Positions 57,853-64,000 of a stretch of DNA of 64,000 nt are shown here, piece after piece. The DNA is taken from assembly GCA_035358815.1 (NCBI GenBank), contig DAOPQC010000003.1, positions 496,001 through 560,000 on the forward strand. Reading direction: 5' to 3'. Source of the DNA: Thermoanaerobaculales bacterium. GTDB taxonomy: Bacteria; Acidobacteriota; Thermoanaerobaculia; Thermoanaerobaculales; Sulfomarinibacteraceae. How positions within the stretch are numbered: position 1 is the stretch's first letter; the number at the start of each line of letters is the position of its first letter. The notes under the pieces were generated by a model. The model made no database searches. It was not told where the DNA came from and saw nothing but the letters and a program-made list of their open reading frames with translations. The position numbers were made by a program, and so were the translations under genes.

Positions 57853-58848
57853 TTAGTCGGGCGTCCCGGTCTCGACCTCGCCCTCGGCGACGATGAAGGT
57901 CCCGGCCTTGCGCTCGAGCGCCTGCTTGAGGTGCTCGGCGTCGGTGATCAGGACCTCCTTGCCGGTCGCCTCCACAAACTGGATCGCCGCCCGCACCTTC
58001 GGGCCCATCGATCCCGGCGGGAACTGCTTGGCCTCGAGCAGCTCGCGCGCCCGGCCGACCGGCAGGGTGCGCAGCCAGTGCTGGTTGGGGCGGCCGTAGT
58101 GCTCGGCCACCATCGGCACGTTGGTGAGGACGATGAACAGGTCGGCCTCGAGGTCGCGGGCCAGGATCGACGCCACGTAGTCCTTGTCGATGACCGCCTC
58201 GACGCCGCGGTAGTAGCCGCCGACGTCCTGGTAGACCGGGATGCCGCCGCCGCCGCCGGCGATCAGCACCGCACCGCCGCTGACCATGCGCCGCAGCAGG
58301 TGGCTGCCGAGGATGCGGCGCGGGATCGGCGACGCCACCACCTTGCGCCAGCCGCGGCCGATCTCCTCGACCATCTGCCAGCCCTGCTCCTGCATCAGCA
58401 GGTTGGCGCGGTACGAGGTGAAGAACGGCCCCACCGGCTTGGTCGGGTTGTCGAAGGCGGGGTCGTCGCGGTCGACCACCACCTCGGTGAGGACCGCGGC
58501 GATCTCCTTTTCGATCTGCTCCTCGTTGAACCGGTTGCGCAGCTGGTTGGCGAGCATGAAGCCCATCGAGCCCTGGGTCTGGGCGACCGCCACGTCGAGG
58601 GATTGCGGCGGGATCTTGGTGATCGCCTCCTCGACCTGGATCATGATGTTGCCGACCTGTGGGCCGTTGCCGTGGACGATCGCGAGCTCAAAGCCGCGGT
58701 TGATGATCTCGAAGAGCCACCGGCTGGCCTTCCAGGCGAGGGTGAACTGCTCCTCCTGGGTGCCATGGTCGGTCGGACGGAGCAGAGCGTTGCCCCCGAA
58801 CGCGATCACCGCCACCGGCTTGCCGGGGCTGCCGTCGGCCTCGATCAT
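57853..58848 (-). CDS. arcC: Carbamate kinase
   Basis: A 331-residue amino-acid-kinase-fold enzyme that transfers phosphate between carbamoyl phosphate and ADP, or makes carbamoyl phosphate in reverse. VIAFGGNALLRPTDHGTQEE, ELAIVHGNGPQVGNIMIQ, AVLIAGGGGGIPVYQD, GVEAVIDKDYVASILARDL and FPPGSMGPKVRAAIQFVE are the standard family blocks. GGAGG fits ATG 58848; GTG 58854 is also in frame. No arginine deiminase or ornithine transcarbamylase gene is next to it, so the pathway partner is unknown. Confidence 0.95.
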   Translation of the reverse strand: MIEADGSPGKPVAVIAFGGNALLRPTDHGTQEEQFTLAWKASRWLFEIINRGFELAIVHGNGPQVGNIMIQVEEAITKIPPQSLDVAVAQTQGSMGFMLANQLRNRFNEEQIEKEIAAVLTEVVVDRDDPAFDNPTKPVGPFFTSYRANLLMQEQGWQMVEEIGRGWRKVVASPIPRRILGSHLLRRMVSGGAVLIAGGGGGIPVYQDVGGYYRGVEAVIDKDYVASILARDLEADLFIVLTNVPMVAEHYGRPNQHWLRTLPVGRARELLEAKQFPPGSMGPKVRAAIQFVEATGKEVLITDAEHLKQALERKAGTFIVAEGEVETGTPD

Positions 58849-58930
58849 GGACACCTCCGCGCCGCGCGGGCGGCAGGAACGGCATTGTCCGGCCGGCCGG
58901 CGGGAGTGTCAACCGAAGGCGGCGCCCGCT

Positions 58931-58958
58931 TTGCAGCGGCGGCAGGCGCACGTACCAT
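58931..58958 (+). promoter_or_regulatory. Promoter of selB, leaderless arrangement
   Basis: TTGCAG (58931-58936), 16 bp, TACCAT (58953-58958), then exactly 6 nt to ATG 58965. Confidence 0.6.
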
Positions 58959-58964
58959 GCCGCC

Positions 58965-60869
58965 ATGCGCCACGTCGTCTTCGGCACCGCCGGCCACATC
59001 GACCACGGCAAGACCACGCTCGTCAAGGCCCTCACCGGCACCGACTGCGACCGGCTCCCGGAGGAGCGCGAGCGCGGGATCACCATCGAGCTCGGTTTCG
59101 CCCAGCTCGCCGAGGACGACCTCCAGCTCCACTTCGTGGACGTTCCCGGCCACGAGCGGCTGGTCCACACCATGATCGCCGGGGCGGCGGGCATCGACCG
59201 GGCGCTGCTCGTCGTGGCGGCCGACGAGGGCGTGATGCCGCAGACCCGCGAGCACCTCGAGATCATCCGGCTGATGGGGGTGGCCGGGATCGTCGTGGCC
59301 ATCACCAAGGCCGACCTGGTCGACGACGAGCTGCGCGCGCTGGTGGTCGACGAGGTGGCCGAGGAGCTCGCGGGCACCCCGTACGCGTCGAGCCCGGTGC
59401 TCGCGGTGTCGGCGACCACCGGGGCCGGCCTGCCCGAGCTGCGGCGACAGCTGCTGGACGAGGCGGTCCGGGCGGCGCCCCACCAGATCGAGGGCCGGCC
59501 GTACCGCGAGGTGGTGGACCGGGTCTTCGCCCTGAGCGGCGCCGGCACGGTGGTGACCGGCACCTCGCTGTGGGGGTCGGTGGCGGTGGGCGAGGAGGTC
59601 ACGATCCACCCCCGCGGTGAGGCCGCCCGGATCCGGCGCCTGCACGTCCACGGCACCGAGCGGCAGCGGGTCGAGGCCGGGGAGCGGGTGGCGGTGAACC
59701 TGGTCGGGCCCGCCCGCGAGACCCTTGCCCGGGGCGATCAGCTGATCAGCCCGGGTCCCTGGCGAACCACGACTCTCGTGACGGTGCGGCTCGAGCTGCT
59801 GACGTCGGCCCCGCAGCCGCTCGAGGAGGGTGACGAGGTCGAGGTCCACGCCCTGGCCCGCCGGGTGCCGGCGCGAGTCGAGCGGCTCGGCACGCGGCCG
59901 CTGCCGCCGGGGCAGACCGCGGCGGCGCAGCTCAAGCTGCGGGAGCCGCTGCTGCTGTTCCCCGGCGACCGGCTGGTGCTGCGCCGCCCGTCCCCGGTCA
60001 ACACCTTCGCCGGTGGGCTGGTGCTCGACGCCCACCTGCCGCGCTGGCGCCGCCGGGACAGTGGCGGCCTCAACTCTCTCCCCGGGGTCCACCGGGCGGC
60101 CTGGCCGGAGCTGCTCGAAAGCTGGGTCGAGCGCGCCGGCCTGGCCGCGCCGTCGGCGGAGGAGCTGGCGGGTCGCCTGGGGGTCCTCACCGAGGCCGTC
60201 GAGGGGCCGCTCGGCCGGCTGCTCGAGGCCGGTGCGATCACGACCCTGCCGACCCGTCCGCCGCGGGTGGTGGCGACGGCGGCGCTGGACCGCCTGACGG
60301 CGGCGGCGCGCTTGGAGCTCGAGCGGCGGCTCGCCGACGAGCTGGTCTCGGCCGGCATCCCGGCGCGCGACTTCGCGGCCGCCCTGCTGCCGCGCCCAGC
60401 CCAGCCGCTGGCCGACCTGTACCTCGATGAGCTGCGACGGCGGGGGGTGCTGGAGCTGGCGGGTGGGCGGGTCGTGCCGGCCGGCGCAGACTCCCACATG
60501 ACCGAGCGTGGCGCCGAGCTGACGAGGGCCGTCGAGGAGGCCTATCGGGAGGCGGGGCTCGCGCCACCGTCACCGGCCGAGGTCGCCGAGCGGCTGGCCG
60601 CCAATCCGGCGGCGGTCGAGGGCGTCTGCCGGTTCCTGGTGCAGCGCGGGCGGCTGGTGCGCCTGGAGGCGAAGCTGCTGATCCACGCCGCGGCGCTCGA
60701 GGAGATCGCCGCCAGGGTGCGCACCCACCCCTCGGCCACGATCACGGTCGGCGAGTTCAAGGACCAGTTCGGCCTGACCCGCAAGCTCGCGATCCCGGTC
60801 CTCGAGTGGCTCGACTCGCAACGGGTGACCGTCCGCCAGGGCGACGCGCGGAAGATCGTGCGGAGGTAG
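58965..60869 (+). CDS. selB: Selenocysteine-specific elongation factor SelB
   Basis: A 634-residue translation factor that brings Sec-tRNA to UGA codons. The G domain has GTAGHIDHGKTTLVKAL, FVDVPGHERLVHTMIAGA and AITKADLVDD. Two to three EF-Tu-like barrels follow (VFALSGAGTVVTGTSLWGSV). The C-terminal half has winged-helix repeats that read the SECIS hairpin (VGEFKDQFGLTRKLAIPVLE). Full length. SelA, SelD and tRNA-Sec are not in this window. Its presence predicts at least one selenoprotein in the genome. Confidence 0.95.
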   Translation: MRHVVFGTAGHIDHGKTTLVKALTGTDCDRLPEERERGITIELGFAQLAEDDLQLHFVDVPGHERLVHTMIAGAAGIDRALLVVAADEGVMPQTREHLEIIRLMGVAGIVVAITKADLVDDELRALVVDEVAEELAGTPYASSPVLAVSATTGAGLPELRRQLLDEAVRAAPHQIEGRPYREVVDRVFALSGAGTVVTGTSLWGSVAVGEEVTIHPRGEAARIRRLHVHGTERQRVEAGERVAVNLVGPARETLARGDQLISPGPWRTTTLVTVRLELLTSAPQPLEEGDEVEVHALARRVPARVERLGTRPLPPGQTAAAQLKLREPLLLFPGDRLVLRRPSPVNTFAGGLVLDAHLPRWRRRDSGGLNSLPGVHRAAWPELLESWVERAGLAAPSAEELAGRLGVLTEAVEGPLGRLLEAGAITTLPTRPPRVVATAALDRLTAAARLELERRLADELVSAGIPARDFAAALLPRPAQPLADLYLDELRRRGVLELAGGRVVPAGADSHMTERGAELTRAVEEAYREAGLAPPSPAEVAERLAANPAAVEGVCRFLVQRGRLVRLEAKLLIHAAALEEIAARVRTHPSATITVGEFKDQFGLTRKLAIPVLEWLDSQRVTVRQGDARKIVRR

Positions 60870-60897
60870 GTGCCCGGTCAAGGCGCCCCTGCGCTCC

Positions 60898-61050
60898 CCC
60901 GTTCCCGTACCCGTTCCCGTACCCGTTCCCGAAACCACGGGGATCCGCGCCGCCTTTCCAAGTACCCGCCTGTCACGCGGTCGTTCCCACCGGACGCGCT
61001 GGACTGCACCCGGGACACGGGAACGGGAACGGGTACGGGTACGGGAACGA
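60898..61050. repeat. Inverted pair of hexamer arrays between convergent genes
   Basis: CCCGTT/CCCGTA units (60898-60931) and CGGGAA/CGGGTA units (61011-61050) face each other across 80 bp between the convergent selB and 61064 genes. A bidirectional terminator or pairing structure would fit. Confidence 0.8.
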
Positions 61051-61063
61051 GGGGGCGGCCGGC

Positions 61064-61942
61064 TCACTCGCCGAGATCGACACTCTCGGCGAGCGGGTCG
61101 TAGGTGCGGTCAGCGAGCGTCCGGGCGGCGGTCGACTCCAGGCCGGACAGCGCGAGCAGCACCCGGCCGCTGTAGAGGACCCAGGCGTCGACGGCGGCAC
61201 CGCCGCGGCGCGCCGGCTCGAGCTGCCAGGTGGCGAGGTAGGCCGACAGCCACTGGTCGAGGCCGCCCGGCAGCTCGAGGGCGACGAAGCGGTCGCAGCG
61301 TCCGGCGGCAGTGACGTGGACCAGCGCGCTGACCGCGACCTGGGCGTCTCCGCCGGGCGCCGACACCTTGATCCGCCGTGGCGCCGCCAGGGTGGTCAGC
61401 TCCGCGGCCGGCACCGCCGGCAGCCGCACCAGGTTCCCCGGCGGGCTCACCCGGGGGGCCGGGTCCGGCGTGGGCGGCTGCGCCGGGTCCGGCAGCTCGA
61501 GGAGGGGCGGCGCCGGATCGCTCTCCTTCACCCGACCCTCCATCACGACCTCGACGACGGCCCACGACGGCGCGGCGGCCGAGCCGGCGCGCGCCGGCTC
61601 GAAGCGGCTGCTCGCGAGCTCCTCGGCGAGCCTCGCGGTGAGGCCCGGGAACGGCAGCTCGAGCGGCACCGCCCCCAGGCACTTGCCCTCGATGTCGACG
61701 TAGGCCGCCACCACCGCGGCGCCGGCGACGTCGACCTTGCGGGGAGCTGCCGAGGCGAGCAGCCGGGGCGGCTCGTCGATCGGCTGCGCGAACGGGTTGA
61801 CCGCCTCGAGCTCGACCAGCGGCACGGCGAGAGGGACGTCCACCTGAAGCCGCTGCTGCCAAGCCCGGGTGGCCGGGTGCTGGGCCGCGGCGTTCAGCGA
61901 CACGCACAGCACCGCTCCGAGCAGGAGGGACGCACCCCTCAT
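61064..61942 (-). CDS. Secreted protein with two tandem TonB-C-like domains
   Basis: A 292-residue exported protein with signal peptide MRGASLLLGAVLCVSLNAAA. Two similar domains are seen, about 70-135 and 200-270. Each has a strand-G-x-C pattern (AAYVDIEGKCLGAVPLELP; ALVHVTAAGRCDRFVALELP), then a helix ending in EPAR and a closing strand with GRV. The order resembles the C-terminal domain of TonB-type energy transducers, but similarity is weak and the N-terminal TonB helix is lacking. A Pro-rich linker joins the two. ATG 61942 lies 6 nt after a TAGGAT -10 box. Confidence 0.6.
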   Translation of the reverse strand: MRGASLLLGAVLCVSLNAAAQHPATRAWQQRLQVDVPLAVPLVELEAVNPFAQPIDEPPRLLASAAPRKVDVAGAAVVAAYVDIEGKCLGAVPLELPFPGLTARLAEELASSRFEPARAGSAAAPSWAVVEVVMEGRVKESDPAPPLLELPDPAQPPTPDPAPRVSPPGNLVRLPAVPAAELTTLAAPRRIKVSAPGGDAQVAVSALVHVTAAGRCDRFVALELPGGLDQWLSAYLATWQLEPARRGGAAVDAWVLYSGRVLLALSGLESTAARTLADRTYDPLAESVDLGE

Positions 61943-61948
61943 GGCCGC

Positions 61949-61954
61949 ATCCTA
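61949..61954 (-). promoter_or_regulatory. -10 box of the 61064 gene, leaderless arrangement
   Basis: On minus, TAGGAT then 6 nt (GCGGCC) to ATG 61942. The divergent TACACT at 61960-61965 on plus could serve the 61987 gene. Confidence 0.5.
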
Positions 61955-61986
61955 TCACGTACACTCGCAAGGTCCGGGGCGAGCGA

Positions 61987-63159
61987 TTGAGCGATCAGCT
62001 TCGATTGGACGGCGACGAGAGCCGGCCGTCTCGCAGCGGGCGCGGGGGCCGCGCCCGCCCGCGGGCTGCCGTTCCGATCGCGGTGGTGGTGACCGCGCAC
62101 GGCTTCGGGCACGCGGCGCGCGCCTGTGCCGTGATGGAGGCGCTCGCCGAGCGCCGGCCCGAGCTGCGCTTCGAGATCTTCACCACGGTGCCGCGATGGT
62201 TCTTCGCACAGTCGCTGACCCCGCCATTCTCTCTTCGGCGATGCACCACCGACGTCGGGCTGACGCAGCGCACACCGCTCGAGGAGGACCTCGGCGCAAC
62301 CGCGGATCGGCTGGACCGGCTGCTCGATCCCGAAGGCGGCCGCGTCGAGTGCCTGGCGGAGCGGATCGCGCGGCTCGGCTGTCGGATGGTGCTGGCCGAC
62401 ATCGCGCCGCTCGGGATCGCCGCCGCGCACCGGCTCGGCCTGCCCTCGGTGCTGGTCGAGAGCTTCACCTGGGACTGGATCTACGACGGCTACGTCGGCG
62501 AGGAGCCGCGGCTGGGCCGCCACGGCGCGAACCTGGCCGCGCTGTCGGCGACCGCCGATCTCCACCTCCAGACCGAGCCGGCGTGCCGAAGGGTGGCCTC
62601 GGCGGTCGCGGTGCCGCCGGTGGCGCGGCCGCGCCGCACGTCGCCGGCGGAGGTGCGGCGCAGCCTGGGATTGCCGGACGGCGCCCGGCTGGTCGTGCTG
62701 ACCATGGGCGGCGTCGGCTGGGCCTACCGCGGGCTGGAGCCTGCCGAGCGCCACCCGCGCGCCTGGTTCGCAGTGCCGGGCGGCGCCGATCGACCCCGGC
62801 GGCGGGGCCGGGTGCTGCGGTTGCCCTTCCACAGCGAGCTCTACCACCCCGACCTCGTGCAGGCGGCCGACGTGGTGATGGGCAAGCTCGGCTACAGCAC
62901 GGTGGCCGAGGTCTACCAGGCGCGCTCGGCGATGGCCTTCATCGGCCGGCCGCGCTTCCGCGAGTCGGCGGTGCTGGCCGACTTCGTGCGCCGGACCGCG
63001 CCCTCGGTCGAGGTCACCGAGGCCGCCTTCAGCGACGGCAGCTGGCTCGCTGCGGTCGACCGCCTGCTCGACGCCGAGCGCCCCACCGAAGCTCGCACCA
63101 ACGGCGCAGCCGAGGCCGCGGCGGCGATCCTCGAGCGGTTCGGCACGCTCCTCCGATAG
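61987..63159 (+). CDS. GT-B fold glycosyltransferase-like protein
   Basis: About 390 residues. After a basic N-terminal stretch, AVVVTAHGFGHAARACAVME matches the glycine-rich entry of MurG-like and 'predicted glycosyltransferase' families, where His and Gly contact the donor. LADIAPLGIAAAHRLGLPSV closes the first Rossmann half; VVLTMGGVGWAYRGLEP and LVQAADVVMGKLGYSTVAEV the second, the latter with the donor-binding G-x-S-T. Donor and acceptor are unknown. TTG 61987 gives the longest sensible start, but the true start could be later. Confidence 0.75.
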   Translation: MSDQLRLDGDESRPSRSGRGGRARPRAAVPIAVVVTAHGFGHAARACAVMEALAERRPELRFEIFTTVPRWFFAQSLTPPFSLRRCTTDVGLTQRTPLEEDLGATADRLDRLLDPEGGRVECLAERIARLGCRMVLADIAPLGIAAAHRLGLPSVLVESFTWDWIYDGYVGEEPRLGRHGANLAALSATADLHLQTEPACRRVASAVAVPPVARPRRTSPAEVRRSLGLPDGARLVVLTMGGVGWAYRGLEPAERHPRAWFAVPGGADRPRRRGRVLRLPFHSELYHPDLVQAADVVMGKLGYSTVAEVYQARSAMAFIGRPRFRESAVLADFVRRTAPSVEVTEAAFSDGSWLAAVDRLLDAERPTEARTNGAAEAAAAILERFGTLLR

Positions 63160-63263
63160 GCTCCGGACGCACTCCCTCCCGTCAGACGACCCTGCTCGGT
63201 ACACCTCTAAAACGCTCGACGATGAGTTCCGACCCCCGCTCCAACGCGAATCGAACGGCGAGA
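63160..63263. other. Short gap without gene
   Basis: No motif, repeat or promoter is recognised between the convergent glycosyltransferase and DUF4143 genes. Confidence 0.4.
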
Positions 63264-64000
63264 TCAGCCAAACCAGTCCACGCCGGCAAGCGCATTCCAG
63301 GGGACGATGTCGGCATGCGTGCGGCGCTGTCGCGAGCTGCCGCCGTAAACCAGCACGCCCCGTCCGACCGGCTGGGCTGGCCCGAGGGTTGCCGCCAGGC
63401 CTTCCAGTGCATTCAGGGCGTCGGACGCGACGGTCGCCCCGGACTTGCACTCCACGCCTCGGATGTCAGCTCCTCGATCCACCAGCAGGTCGACCTCGGG
63501 GCCGCGAGGCTGCCGCAGGTGAAAGAAGGCCGGCGCGAGGCCGCGATTGGCGTGCGCCTTGTACACCTCGGCGGCCACCCAGGACTCGAAGATCGGGCCG
63601 CGCAAGGGATGCGTCTTGAGCTCCGCAGGGCTTCGAATTCCGAGCAGATAGCAGACGAGCCCTGTGTCCATCCAGTGGATCTTCGGCGTCTTGACGAGCC
63701 GCTTGCGTGGGCTCTTCGACCATGCCGGCAGGCGGAAGACGAGGAAGCTCGCCTCGAGAACCGAAAGCCAGGAGCGGGCCGTGTTGTGGGACACGCCGGC
63801 ATCCGCGCCGAGGCCGGACAGGTTCAGCTCCTGGGCGGTCCGCCCGGCGAGGAGCCGCATGAAGGTGTGCAGCGCTTCGAGATCACCGATCGCGAGCAAG
63901 CGACGGACGTCGCGTTGCAGGTAGGTCTGGACGTAATCGCCGACCCAGCGGCCAGGGGGGATGGCCTGGTCGTGAATGCGTGGAAAGCCCCCAGCGAACA
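63264..64000 (-). CDS. DUF4143/AAA_14 ATPase, N-terminal part cut by window edge
   Basis: The open frame continues past the right edge; 245 codons are visible. The entry FAGGFPRIHDQAIPPGRWV and YLQRDVRRLLAIGDLEAL are the end of the AAA_14 ATPase and the start of DUF4143. A helix-turn-helix-like GLGADAGVSHNTARSWLSVL, IHWMDTGLVCYLLG, and the nuclease-like strand-turn GPEVDLLVD...GVECKSG follow. Such proteins are widespread and often mobile, with unproved function. The P-loop lies outside the window. Confidence 0.85.
   Translation of the reverse strand, partial: FAGGFPRIHDQAIPPGRWVGDYVQTYLQRDVRRLLAIGDLEALHTFMRLLAGRTAQELNLSGLGADAGVSHNTARSWLSVLEASFLVFRLPAWSKSPRKRLVKTPKIHWMDTGLVCYLLGIRSPAELKTHPLRGPIFESWVAAEVYKAHANRGLAPAFFHLRQPRGPEVDLLVDRGADIRGVECKSGATVASDALNALEGLAATLGPAQPVGRGVLVYGGSSRQRRTHADIVPWNALAGVDWFG

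Overview
The window is very GC-rich (about 70% by eye) bacterial chromosome, almost entirely housekeeping. LptD, an LptM-like lipoprotein, Mpl and DapF point to a diderm with lipopolysaccharide and meso-DAP peptidoglycan. GlnRS, SelB, an MglA/MglB GTPase pair and large secreted proteins sharing a ~200-residue 'SRxYN...GTFGQ' module fit Acidobacteriota, perhaps a Thermoanaerobaculia-like lineage. That placement is inference; no rRNA is present.

Layout. 1-5 kb: a partial FabL-like reductase, an HU protein, ruvX-mltG and lptD. 5.3-8.5 kb (minus): a secreted 14-repeat LVIVD protein. 8.9-9.3 kb: two tRNA-Ser genes. 9.5-12.7 kb: gltX and glnS. 13.2-19.1 kb: an accessory island that starts with an integron-integrase remnant, carries nine small unrelated plus-strand genes including a toxin-antitoxin pair, and ends with an XRE-regulator remnant. 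19.4-23.2 kb: tRNA-Leu, the overlapping gap-pgk-tpiA-secG operon and tRNA-Glu. 23.4-26.1 kb: a PTS IIA domain protein, a membrane protein and a secreted protein. 26.2-29.6 kb: dnaX-recR-mglB-mglA. 29.8-34.9 kb: tkt, tal, glmS. 35-41.3 kb: uvrD, hslVU, lipoprotein-dapF. 41.3-50.4 kb: pgpA, mpl, a DUF1573 protein, tsaD, lepB, a DUF4845-like protein, pyrF, a membrane alkaline-phosphatase-fold protein and a GT2. 50.8-55 kb: an isocitrate-dehydrogenase-like gene, a citD-citE fusion and citF. 55.2-63.2 kb: rpmE, prfA, prmC, carbamate kinase, selB, a secreted duplicated-domain protein and a glycosyltransferase. The right edge cuts a DUF4143 ATPase.

Central carbon flow is well covered: lower glycolysis (TPI, GAPDH, PGK), the non-oxidative pentose phosphate pathway (transketolase, transaldolase), hexosamine entry (GlmS) and a citrate/isocitrate module. 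Envelope assembly is served by LptD, MltG, Mpl, DapF, PgpA, LepB, SecG and the glycosyltransferases.

The most unusual features are in the spaces between genes. Most intergenic gaps hold arrays of a variable hexamer (CGGGNA, or GCGGAA/GCGGGC), often in inverted pairs and often next to a second AGATCCTA-type element. The GGG-N3-GGG spacing is a canonical G-quadruplex pattern. Three further dispersed repeat families are present. A second striking pattern is a -10 hexamer (TACCAT, TAGGAT, TACGAT) exactly 6-7 nt before the start codon of many genes, which predicts leaderless mRNAs. No CRISPR array, prophage or complete IS element was seen.
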